A stretch of DNA of 55,054 nucleotides, from positions 37,380-92,433 of the forward strand of contig PLML01000092.1 in the NCBI GenBank assembly GCA_003141525.1, in the 5' to 3' direction. Origin of the DNA: Bacteroidales bacterium. GTDB taxonomy: Bacteria > Bacteroidota > Bacteroidia > Bacteroidales > VadinHA17. The notes beneath the pieces are model-generated. The model saw only the letters and a list, made by a program, of their open reading frames with translations, was not told where the DNA came from and searched no databases. Position 1 is the first letter of the stretch. Each line of letters opens with the position of its first letter. The translations under genes and the position numbers were made by a program. Below are positions 24,679-31,143 of the stretch, piece after piece.

Positions 24679-25437
24679 ATGCGACAGAAAAATGTAATAT
24701 TATTCGCTGTAACCTTGTTTTGCATTGGGTTAACTGGACTACACGCACAGACAGTTAAAGATATTGACTCCAATATTTACAAAACTGTAACCATTGGCAC
24801 ACAGGTTTGGATGGCGGAAAATCTGAAAGCTACAAAGTATAATGATGGCACAGCCATACCATTGGTTACAGATGATAAGGCATGCGAAGCATCAGGCACT
24901 CCTACATTCTGTTGGTATAATAATGACGAACCAGCCAATAAAAACAGATACGGTGCTTTGTACAATTGGTATGCAGTTAGTACAAATAAATTATGCCCTA
25001 AAGGTTGGCATGTATCTACCGATGCAGAATGGACAACACTGACAACCTATTCTAAGACGAGAGACCATACTATTGGCGAAAGTTACGGCGGCGGTATTGT
25101 GTTTTACCTTACCGCAGACGGTACACACGGTTTAGTTACTGCTACTCAAGACCAATCATCAACAACTACTTGGTACGAAGCACAAAATAATATCAGTAAT
25201 CCTGCGAACCATAATATAGAAGGCAAAAAGTATACCGATTGGCGATTACCAACAAAATATGAACTAAATTTATTGTATTTTCAAAAAACAGTAGTTGGCA
25301 ATTTTGCTAATATAGGCTATTGGAGTTCCAGCGAAAACTATTATAACAGTGCGTGGGGTCAGAACCTCTCTAATGGCTCCCAGTTCAACAGCAGTAAGTT
25401 AGCCACACTCTCTGTGCGTGCTGTTCGGGTTTTTTAA
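24679..25437 (+). CDS. Secreted FISUMP / DUF1566 hybrid protein with DGR-like variable C-terminus
   Basis: This 252-residue secreted protein has a signal peptide ending LHAQ at about residue 24. The first part is a FISUMP domain (IGTQVWMAENLKATKYNDG, WYNNDEPANKNRYGALYNWY, CPKGWHVSTDAEW). Near residue 130 it switches to a DUF1566/Lcl domain (YGGGIVFYLTADGTHGLVTA, DWRLPTKYELNLLY). The end, YWSSSENYYNSAWGQNLSNG and onward to VRAVRVF, looks like the variable region of a DGR target: the variable codons nearly all end in C or T. A good Shine-Dalgarno (AAAAGGAG) precedes the ATG. It converges on a Crp/Fnr gene with a 3-nt gap. It is probably a surface C-type-lectin-like binding protein; no reverse transcriptase lies in the window. 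Confidence 0.85.
   Translation: MRQKNVILFAVTLFCIGLTGLHAQTVKDIDSNIYKTVTIGTQVWMAENLKATKYNDGTAIPLVTDDKACEASGTPTFCWYNNDEPANKNRYGALYNWYAVSTNKLCPKGWHVSTDAEWTTLTTYSKTRDHTIGESYGGGIVFYLTADGTHGLVTATQDQSSTTTWYEAQNNISNPANHNIEGKKYTDWRLPTKYELNLLYFQKTVVGNFANIGYWSSSENYYNSAWGQNLSNGSQFNSSKLATLSVRAVRVF
25318..25437 (+). other. Candidate DGR variable region
   Basis: From the YWSSSE codons to the stop, the positions expected to vary read TAT, TAT, AGT, GGT, CTC, TCT, TCC, TTC, AGC, AGT, GCC, CTC, TCT. Each could arise from AAC or AAT by changing only the first two bases, as adenine-directed DGR mutagenesis does. Constant codons between them (W, Q, NG, K, VRAVR) match common DGR targets. Confidence 0.6.
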
Positions 25438-25440
25438 CTA

Positions 25441-26136
25441 TTATCCTCTTCGACTTATTTCAAGAAGTGCAGCATGTTTTATTATTTTTATATCCTTTTC
25501 ATTCAGCTCAATCAGTCCCTCCTTTTCAAACATTTTAAGGAGTTTCACGGTACTTTCAGTTGAAATTCCCGCAAAACCTGCGAGATCCTTACGTGAAAGA
25601 AGCTGAAATATTTCTGCTTTTTCTTTTTTTAAGCTATCAATGTATAATAAGGTGTCTGCCATCCGGCCATTCATCTGTTTATACATAAGGTTGCGTACAG
25701 TGTTAAGAAGATTAGTATTTTGCTCACAGTATCTTTTAATAATATTGAATGCGAACATTCCGTTTTGTTTAACCACTTTGGCAATAGCTTCTTTTTCAAC
25801 CAGGAATACATGGCAATCAGTCAGGGCGACGGAGGAATAATTGAAAGTATTTTCAGAAAACACAGCTGAAAGTCCGACAAATTCACCTGGTTTGATAATC
25901 CGCAAATTGTAGTTCTTTATGCCATCACCCTCAAGATATTGTTTCGCAAAACCGTCGATAATAAACAATACATAAGAGGCAAATGCTCCTTGTTTGGTGA
26001 GATTATCGTCTTTACGGAAAAGCACCTGAGTTTTGCTTGCCCTGACAACTTCTGCCTCTTCCGGTAAAAGCATCTGAAAGCATGGTGCCTGGATATCACA
26101 AATAAAATCGCTATCAGTTTCGAGTATGGTTTTCAT
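25441..26136 (-). CDS. Crp/Fnr family transcription regulator
   Basis: A 231-residue regulator has an N-terminal cyclic-nucleotide-binding-like barrel (TQVLFRKDDNLTKQGAFASYVLFI, GEFVGLSAVF). Its C-terminal helix-turn-helix is LSRKDLAGFAGISTESTVKLL, with the E-S-T-V recognition helix. An N-terminal CDIQAPC pair could sense redox. It is divergent from the thioredoxin/ferredoxin operon starting at 26291, which it probably controls. The intergenic region contains TTATTGAT (26140) and its exact complement ATCAATAA (26175), spaced by 27 nt, possible half-sites. Confidence 0.92.
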   Translation of the reverse strand: MKTILETDSDFICDIQAPCFQMLLPEEAEVVRASKTQVLFRKDDNLTKQGAFASYVLFIIDGFAKQYLEGDGIKNYNLRIIKPGEFVGLSAVFSENTFNYSSVALTDCHVFLVEKEAIAKVVKQNGMFAFNIIKRYCEQNTNLLNTVRNLMYKQMNGRMADTLLYIDSLKKEKAEIFQLLSRKDLAGFAGISTESTVKLLKMFEKEGLIELNEKDIKIIKHAALLEISRRG

Positions 26137-26256
26137 GTCTTATTGATCCATTAAAAGGTACAAAGTTAACTTAAATCAATAAAAAAGTTGTCCTGAATCA
26201 ACCGTTAACTTGTCGCACTGCAGCCTCAATTCCTAAATTTATGAGACATTGCACAG

Positions 26257-26264
26257 TATTTTTG
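26257..26264 (+). promoter_or_regulatory. Predicted -7 element of the thioredoxin operon
   Basis: TATTTTTG matches TAnnTTTG 27 nt before the ATG at 26291. I see no good -33 element, which would fit a promoter that needs an activator such as the divergent Crp/Fnr protein. Confidence 0.4.
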
Positions 26265-26290
26265 TACTATAAATTAAAATATAAAAAATC

Positions 26291-26647
26291 ATGTTGTACA
26301 CTAATTTAAAACACCTCGAATCAATTGCTGATCATAATAAGGCAATAAGTGAAAATGAAAATGTAATGGTAATTTGTGGACGCATGGGCCCCATGTGTAT
26401 TCCTGTTTATGGAATTGCTGAAGAACTTGAAGCTGAATATAAGCATGTAAAGTTTTATGATATGGAGTTTGACAATCCTATATCAGATGTCATCCGAATC
26501 TTACCTGAAGTACGCGGTTTTATGGGAATCCCATTTACAATTTACTATAAAAATGGTAAAGTGGTAAAAGCAACTTCCAGTATCCAGACAAAGGACCAGG
26601 TTAGAACAATTCTGAACAATGAATTTTCTGTAGCAATAACAGCCTAA
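26291..26647 (+). CDS. Thioredoxin-like protein with MGPM in place of the active-site CGPC
   Basis: A 118-residue thioredoxin-fold protein. The usual CGPC is replaced by MGPM, flanked by Cys29 and Cys36 in VICGRMGPMCIPVY, while the cis-proline loop GIPFTIYYKNGK is kept. Such proteins in Bacteroidota may use the flanking cysteines or bind a partner. It heads the operon with trxA-like, ferredoxin and DUF2892 genes, ended by the hairpin at 27623, and is divergent from a Crp/Fnr regulator. Confidence 0.85.
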   Translation: MLYTNLKHLESIADHNKAISENENVMVICGRMGPMCIPVYGIAEELEAEYKHVKFYDMEFDNPISDVIRILPEVRGFMGIPFTIYYKNGKVVKATSSIQTKDQVRTILNNEFSVAITA

Positions 26648-26679
26648 ATAAAAACAAAAACAATTAATAACAATATAAC

Positions 26680-27099
26680 ATGCAGACTACAATTATCATT
26701 ACAGGTATTCTAATTACAGTTTTTGGTGGATTATATCTGATGGCCCGTGCCAGAATGAAAAATATCCCGGTTGTTGCCGATAACGATAACATTCTGACAT
26801 TAACTGATAAAAATTTTCACTATCAGACAAAAGACAAATTGGTACTGGTCGATTTCTGGGCAAGCTGGTGTGCACCATGCAGAATGATGGCTCCTGTATT
26901 GAATGAAGTTGCTGATGAATTGACCGGTAATTCACATGTGGGAAAGGTTAATATTGAACAATACCAATCACTTGCACAAAAATTCCAGGTAAGAAATATT
27001 CCTACATTAATTCTTCTGAAAAATGGTATGGAAATAAACCGTTTTGTGGGGATAAAAAATAAAGAATTCCTTTTACAACAAATTAACAAGATAAAATAA
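26680..27099 (+). CDS. Membrane-anchored thioredoxin
   Basis: A 139-residue protein with an N-terminal membrane anchor (IIITGILITVFGGLYLMARA, residues about 4-23) and a complete thioredoxin domain. It has the active site WASWCAPCRMMAP, cis-Pro loop NIPTLILLKNG and the final helix KEFLLQQINKIK. The catalytic domain orientation is not certain; the short charged segment after the anchor (RARMKN) favours a cytoplasmic domain by the positive-inside rule. It is second in the redox operon and a likely client of TrxB. Confidence 0.92.
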   Translation: MQTTIIITGILITVFGGLYLMARARMKNIPVVADNDNILTLTDKNFHYQTKDKLVLVDFWASWCAPCRMMAPVLNEVADELTGNSHVGKVNIEQYQSLAQKFQVRNIPTLILLKNGMEINRFVGIKNKEFLLQQINKIK

Positions 27100-27115
27100 A
27101 ATTTAAATTCAGAGA

Positions 27116-27301
27116 ATGGCACTTACAATTAATCCTTTAGCGTGTCCACAAAACCATCGTTGTCCTATAATGCAGGTTTGTCCTGTTGGAGCAATTTCTC
27201 AGGATGGATATGGTTTACCGGTGATAGACGAAACTGTTTGTATTGAATGTGGGAAATGCTCAAAGTATTGCCCGATGAGGGCTGTTACAATCAAAAACTA
27301 A
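27116..27301 (+). CDS. Small 2[4Fe-4S] ferredoxin-like protein
   Basis: The 61-residue protein carries eight cluster-type cysteines. The second motif is classic (CIECGKCSKYCP). The first is irregular: CPQNHRCPIMQVCPVGAIS lacks the compact CxxCxxC spacing of its first cysteines, so one cluster may have altered ligands. It is third in the thioredoxin operon, 16 nt after trxA, and would supply low-potential electrons to or from the thioredoxin proteins or a Crp-controlled pathway. Confidence 0.85.
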   Translation: MALTINPLACPQNHRCPIMQVCPVGAISQDGYGLPVIDETVCIECGKCSKYCPMRAVTIKN

Positions 27302-27343
27302 TGTAACGTAACAACTGGAAAGTTGAGAAAATAATTATTAAAA

Positions 27344-27562
27344 ATGAAAAGTAAGCAAATGAAAAAAAACATGGGAACAATTGACAAAGTGATCAGAATA
27401 CTGGTTGCAGTCGTAGTAGTTATACTCTATTTTACGAACGTAATATCGGGCACGCTGGGTATAATTCTTTTAGCCTTGTCAGCAATATTTGTTTTGACAA
27501 GTATTTTTAGTATTTGCCCGCTATACATGCCACTTGGTCTCAGTACAAGGAAGAAGGAATAA
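27344..27562 (+). CDS. DUF2892 (YgaP membrane-domain-like) protein
   Basis: A 72-residue membrane protein matches DUF2892. NMGTIDKVIRILVAVVVVIL opens the first helix, and SIFSICPLYMPLGLST contains the family cysteine-proline turn after the second helix. In other bacteria the domain is fused to rhodanese (YgaP) and linked to sulfur or thiol handling. An in-frame ATG at 27359 is an alternative start. It is last in the thioredoxin operon, 61 nt before a strong terminator. Confidence 0.88.
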   Translation: MKSKQMKKNMGTIDKVIRILVAVVVVILYFTNVISGTLGIILLALSAIFVLTSIFSICPLYMPLGLSTRKKE

Positions 27563-27622
27563 TGAATTGAGATACTAACTGAATTTGGAGCAGTAGGTCA
27601 GTTTCATTGATTTAAACAAATG

Positions 27623-27654
27623 CCCTTGTAATCTTTTAGATTACAAGGGTTTTT
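27623..27654 (+). terminator. Strong rho-independent terminator
   Basis: CCCTTGTAATC, a 5-nt loop, GATTACAAGGG and TTTTT: an 11-bp perfect stem with a T-tract, ending the thioredoxin-ferredoxin-DUF2892 operon. Confidence 0.92.
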
Positions 27655-27702
27655 AATTTCTAAAAAGATAATTGACTTCGCATAACAGCAAAGCTATTTT
27701 TA

Positions 27703-28866
27703 TTATAGCCACTGAATCAGTATAGAAACTATTATACCACCTAAAACAATCCAAATTATATCAACTTTGCTCACCAATAATACAAAAGCTACAAGTGCCA
27801 ACAATATATTAAAGAGATTCCAGTGAATACAAATTGTAAATCGATAGGTAACGATTACTAATAATCCTACGAAGGAACATAGAATTCCATTTATTACTTT
27901 ATTGAATTGAGGGTAAGTTCTCAGTTTATCAAAAAAGGGAATGGTACCCATTAGGATAAGGAATGATGGGGTAAAAACATATATGGTGGCAAGCAGACTT
28001 CCAAAAATACCAAAATGCATGTAGCCAAAGAAAGTTGCTGCAATGATAATAGAACCTGGTGTTACCTGACCAAGGATCGCGCCATCCATAAATGTGTGTG
28101 CATCAAACCAGCCATATAAATCAACCAACTCGTGGTACATAATTGGCATTGAAGCCAATCCACCTCCGAAGGAAAAGAGATCGATCCTTAACATTATGGT
28201 AGCTAATATGAAATACCCTCTGTCAAAAATAAAAAGAATCAATATGCTGATTCCTGTTAAAAACAATACCATGAGAAAAAACCAGAAAGTTCTTGATTTA
28301 ACTGATTTCTCAGATAGACTCAATTCTTTCCTTGATAAGAGAAGTCCTGACAGTCCGGCAATTAATAAGACCAAGGCAGGATGCAATCTGGTCAGGAACA
28401 AACCTGCGGCAACAGCTGAAATAATCCAGTCATTCACATTCCGGAAATTCTTTTTACCAAAAATGTATGCGGCGTTTGCTACAATAGCGACTATTATTAC
28501 TCTTAAGCCGGTTAATACTAATTCAACCCCCGATATGTTTTTAGTATGCTTATATAAGACTGATAAAATAAACATGATAAGAAAAGCAGGAAGTCCAAAT
28601 CCTATAAAACATACCACTGCACCTCTGATACCCTTTAGCTTCAATCCGATATATGCCACCAGCTGCATTATAATAGCTCCGGGAATTACCTGACAAAGTG
28701 CAAGTCCAGAATCAAAAGTATTAGAATCAAGCCATTTCTTTTTATCAACAACATTCTTTCTGACCTGAGCAAACATAGCTAAACCACCAAAGGCCGTCAG
28801 TCCCATCCAAAAGAATGATCGGAATAAATCAAGATAGGAAGGATTTTCTTTCTGGTTAATTAGCAT
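27703..28866 (-). CDS. chrA: Chromate transporter (CHR) family protein, long form
   Basis: A 387-residue polytopic protein of the CHR family with two homologous halves. The first half has SFFWMGLTAFGGLAMFAQVR and CQVIPGAIIMQLVAYIG; the second has DLFSFGGGLASMPIMYHELV and GAILGQVTPGSIIIAATFFG. The FGG and PG motifs are hallmarks. Members export chromate or sulfate-like oxyanions; the natural substrate in an anaerobe with a sulfur island could differ. It stands alone, with its start 326 nt from the divergent DUF134 gene. Confidence 0.92.
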   Translation of the reverse strand: MLINQKENPSYLDLFRSFFWMGLTAFGGLAMFAQVRKNVVDKKKWLDSNTFDSGLALCQVIPGAIIMQLVAYIGLKLKGIRGAVVCFIGFGLPAFLIMFILSVLYKHTKNISGVELVLTGLRVIIVAIVANAAYIFGKKNFRNVNDWIISAVAAGLFLTRLHPALVLLIAGLSGLLLSRKELSLSEKSVKSRTFWFFLMVLFLTGISILILFIFDRGYFILATIMLRIDLFSFGGGLASMPIMYHELVDLYGWFDAHTFMDGAILGQVTPGSIIIAATFFGYMHFGIFGSLLATIYVFTPSFLILMGTIPFFDKLRTYPQFNKVINGILCSFVGLLVIVTYRFTICIHWNLFNILLALVAFVLLVSKVDIIWIVLGGIIVSILIQWL

Positions 28867-29122
28867 TGCAGCAGAAATATAATTCTACTCAAAATTATCA
28901 CTTTAAAATTTGTAAATAATTTATGTCTTTAGGAAGACAAAACAAAATAAATTATTGAACCAACAATTGAAGCTCTTCGCAGCAAGCAACGGAGAATGCG
29001 CTCGCGGGGATTCAATGAAAAACAAGTGTTAATAGATACATTTAACAATCGTATTAAACTTATTTACAAGCATTTAAATTATAATTCCCTTTCTATAGTC
29101 AACTTCATAATTTAAATTTCTT

Positions 29123-29138
29123 ATGAACATTTGTTCAT
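29123..29138. promoter_or_regulatory. Predicted DUF134 operator, upstream copy
   Basis: The perfect palindrome ATGAACATTTGTTCAT stands 54 nt before the DUF134 start. An identical core recurs 30 bp downstream, centre to centre, which puts both on one helix face. The remaining 256 nt back to chrA contain nothing I recognise. Confidence 0.75.
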
Positions 29139-29153
29139 ATAATATTTGCTTTT

Positions 29154-29167
29154 TGAACATTTGTTCA
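29154..29167. promoter_or_regulatory. Predicted DUF134 operator, downstream copy
   Basis: TGAACATTTGTTCA lies 5 nt after TATTTG (29143-29148), the likely -7 element, so it would cover the transcription start. The same TATTTG-N4/5-TGAAC-N4-GTTCA layout precedes the second DUF134 gene, which suggests autorepression. Confidence 0.75.
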
Positions 29168-29192
29168 TTAATTTTATACCAAATTATATTAT

Positions 29193-29588
29193 ATGGCACG
29201 TAATAAAAAAGAAAGGCTTATTCAAATGGCACCAAATTATTGCGGATTTAAGCCACAGGGGATTCAATCCAAGCCTGGTTCAGAAGTATCAATAAATTTT
29301 GAAGAATATGAAGCGTTGAATTTATGCGATTATGAATTATTGAATCAGTCTGAAGCTGCAAAATTGATGAATATTTCACGACCTACATTTACCAGAATAT
29401 ACGAAAGTGTGCGCCGGAAAATTGCCAGAGCATTTATAGAAGGAAGTTGCATAAAGTTTGAAGATGGCAATTCAACTGTTTCTGACTGGCTAAAATGCAA
29501 TAACTGTCAGATAAATTTTACTGTTTCAGACAAGTCAGATAATTTCTGCCCGATATGTAAAACACAAGTTCTAACCGAAAACAAATGA
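29193..29588 (+). CDS. DUF134 family DNA-binding protein (first copy)
   Basis: A 131-residue predicted helix-turn-helix regulator of the DUF134 family. YCGFKPQGIQSKPGSEVSIN and FEEYEALNLCDYELLNQSEA open the protein, and the HTH is AAKLMNISRPTFTRIYESVR. The C-terminus carries a zinc-ribbon (CNNCQ...CPICKT). Two palindromes upstream are shared in motif with the second DUF134 gene at 36674, so both likely repress themselves. Its stop overlaps the start of the NifX-like gene (ATGA), indicating a translationally coupled pair. Confidence 0.92.
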   Translation: MARNKKERLIQMAPNYCGFKPQGIQSKPGSEVSINFEEYEALNLCDYELLNQSEAAKLMNISRPTFTRIYESVRRKIARAFIEGSCIKFEDGNSTVSDWLKCNNCQINFTVSDKSDNFCPICKTQVLTENK

Positions 29589-29905
29589 TAATGATCATAG
29601 CCATAGCCACAAGTGAAAACCATTTAAAAGCAATTGTTGATCCGCATTTTGGCAGATGCGACTGGTATTGCCTTTACGATACTGAAACCAAAAAAAGTTC
29701 ATTTATTGAAAACCCAGTGCGTTACCATCAGCAACAAGCCGGTTGCGATGCTGCACTATTCTTAATTGAAAAAGGAGTTAAAATGGTCGTTGCTGGTCGA
29801 TTTGGATCTAAAGTTATTGATGTTTTCAAAACCAATAATGTGCAGATGATTATCCCTCAGGCACAACAGACCATTGCAAAAATTATTAATTCTTTTATTT
29901 CGTGA
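29585..29905 (+). CDS. NifX/NifB-like (dinitrogenase Fe-Mo cofactor biosynthesis family) protein, first copy
   Basis: A 106-residue protein of the NifX/NafY/ORP fold. The pattern IAIATSENHLKAIVDPHFGRCDWY at the start and ALFLIEKGVKMVVAGRFGSKVI in the middle are typical. In nitrogen fixers such domains hold Fe-Mo clusters; in sulfate reducers the related orange protein (ORP) holds a Mo-Cu sulfide cluster. No nitrogenase genes occur here, so an ORP-like Mo or Cu role is more plausible. It is coupled to the DUF134 gene. Confidence 0.9.
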   Translation: MIMIIAIATSENHLKAIVDPHFGRCDWYCLYDTETKKSSFIENPVRYHQQQAGCDAALFLIEKGVKMVVAGRFGSKVIDVFKTNNVQMIIPQAQQTIAKIINSFIS

Positions 29906-29939
29906 TAATCTGACATATATATTTTCAAGTGATATAGTT

Positions 29940-30323
29940 TCAGCTAGTCAGAATCTTTTGGATTGACAACTTTTCATTCTCACTTAATGAATTCATCTTA
30001 TCTAAAGCATGCTGTATTTTGGTCTTAAAATTTCAGCACGTCATCTGCCTTAGAGATAAACGTCGAGCGAACAGATATGTCGAGAGATTCTCTTTCCTTG
30101 TGCAAACATTATAAGCAATATAAAAAGCCTTGCTTACCGAGAATTTGCAATTATGAAAGATGGTACCAGCTGCGGCGGACTCTTCTGTCTTACATTTTGT
30201 ACATCATCGGGAGTGTGGTGTTTTACCAGAGCAAAAATTAGTATATCCACATTTCCGGCATTCAAATCCCTTACGCCATTTCAAATTGATATCATAAAGG
30301 CTGAAATCTGTACGGTTGCTCAT
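29940..30323 (-). pseudogene. IS1595-family transposase remnant (zinc-ribbon and HTH part)
   Basis: Reading the minus strand gives LKWRKGFECRKCGYTNF, then a premature TGA, CTKCKTEESAAAGTIFHNC, KFSVSKAFYIAYNVCTRKE, LSLRQMTC, a second TGA where the family has Trp, and NFKTKIQHALDKM. This is the zinc-ribbon plus helix-turn-helix N-terminal region of IS1595-type transposases. The DDE catalytic domain is absent and I see no terminal repeats. It accounts for half of the 777-nt gap 29906-30682; I recognise nothing in 30324-30682. Confidence 0.75.
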
Positions 30324-30682
30324 TTCCTGTAATCGGCTTTTTATAGGATTAATAATTCCTATTATTTCGGGTGGTATCTATAAATCCAAGAGAATTGGTG
30401 CAATGATCTTCAGAATAACCGTTATACATGACATTAATAACTAGTCAACATGTATTAAAATGCATCTTATGGTGATAAGTTTGATAAGGCTATTTATGGT
30501 CAAGACAATCATTTTCCGCAACAGAAGCAGACAACTGAATAGAAATCACCTTTTACATGAAATGTTTCAGAATTTTCAAAGTAAAAATGTATGGTTGCAC
30601 GTAAAAAACAATAGTTATAAATGATGGTGCAAATTGTTAAATCAGAGTGTTAACTTTATAAATAAAAATTCAATAAATAAAA

Positions 30683-31030
30683 ATGAATACACAGTACCAC
30701 CTAAAAGGCCGCATTTGGTTAGAAATTGAGAATAAAACTTTTATTGGTGAAGGCAAAGCAAACTTGCTTAGAAAGACAGCCGAACTAGGATCCCTTCGTA
30801 AAGCTGCAGGCGCATTGGAGATGTCATACCGGCAAGCCTGGTACAGCATCAATCAAATGAATAAATCAGTCGATAAACCTGTTATTTTGCTCCATCGTGG
30901 TGGGAAAAAAGGAGGCATAGCTCACATAACTGAATTTGGAGAAGAAATTCTTAATACTTTTGAAAAATCCCGAAAAGAATTCGAACAGTTCCTAATGATT
31001 CAAACCATTATCCTGAACAAGCATTCCTGA
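30683..31030 (+). CDS. ModE-like winged helix regulator without molybdate-binding domain
   Basis: The 115-residue protein matches the N-terminal DNA-binding part of ModE: KGRIWLEIENKTFIGEGKANLLRKTAE, then LGSLRKAAGALEMSYRQAWYSI (the SxxxAAxxLxMSYRxAW signature) and the wing GGKKGGIAHITEFGEEIL. Full ModE has two C-terminal TOBE/Mop domains that bind molybdate; these are missing, as in several single-domain relatives. The next gene is a TonB receptor whose upstream region has a ModE-like palindrome. I infer regulation by Mo or W status, perhaps with the sensing part elsewhere. Confidence 0.9.
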   Translation: MNTQYHLKGRIWLEIENKTFIGEGKANLLRKTAELGSLRKAAGALEMSYRQAWYSINQMNKSVDKPVILLHRGGKKGGIAHITEFGEEILNTFEKSRKEFEQFLMIQTIILNKHS

Positions 31031-31083
31031 AGTTCTCCCCTGAAAAATTTTGTTTACATAATTTAGTTTTCTATTTTTATTGC

Positions 31084-31106
31084 CGTTATTCCTAAAACGA
31101 ATAACG
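31084..31106. promoter_or_regulatory. Predicted ModE-type operator
   Basis: CGTTATTC-N7-GAATAACG is a perfect 8-bp inverted repeat 38 nt before the TonB receptor start. Its outer half-sites (CGTTAT and ATAACG) match the E. coli ModE operator half-sites as I remember them, with almost the same spacing. Confidence 0.65.
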
Positions 31107-31143
31107 ATAAACCTGAATTCATAATTATTTTTATATAATCATC

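Noticed and set aside
27703-28866. Chromate resistance island
   Set aside because: Only one CHR-family transporter is present with no chrB/chrR neighbours; the family also covers other oxyanions.
28971-29030. GC-richer patch around CGCTCGCGGGG upstream of the DUF134 gene
   Set aside because: I could find no ORF, hairpin with T-tract, or repeat of known type; it may be a scar but cannot be supported.
29585-29905. NifX-like genes as evidence for nitrogen fixation
   Set aside because: No nifHDK or other nif genes occur in the window, and the family also includes ORP-like proteins unrelated to nitrogenase.
29940-30323. In-frame TGA codons as recoded Sec or Trp in a functional gene
   Set aside because: The catalytic domain is missing and the context is an IS1595 relic, so plain decay explains the stops.
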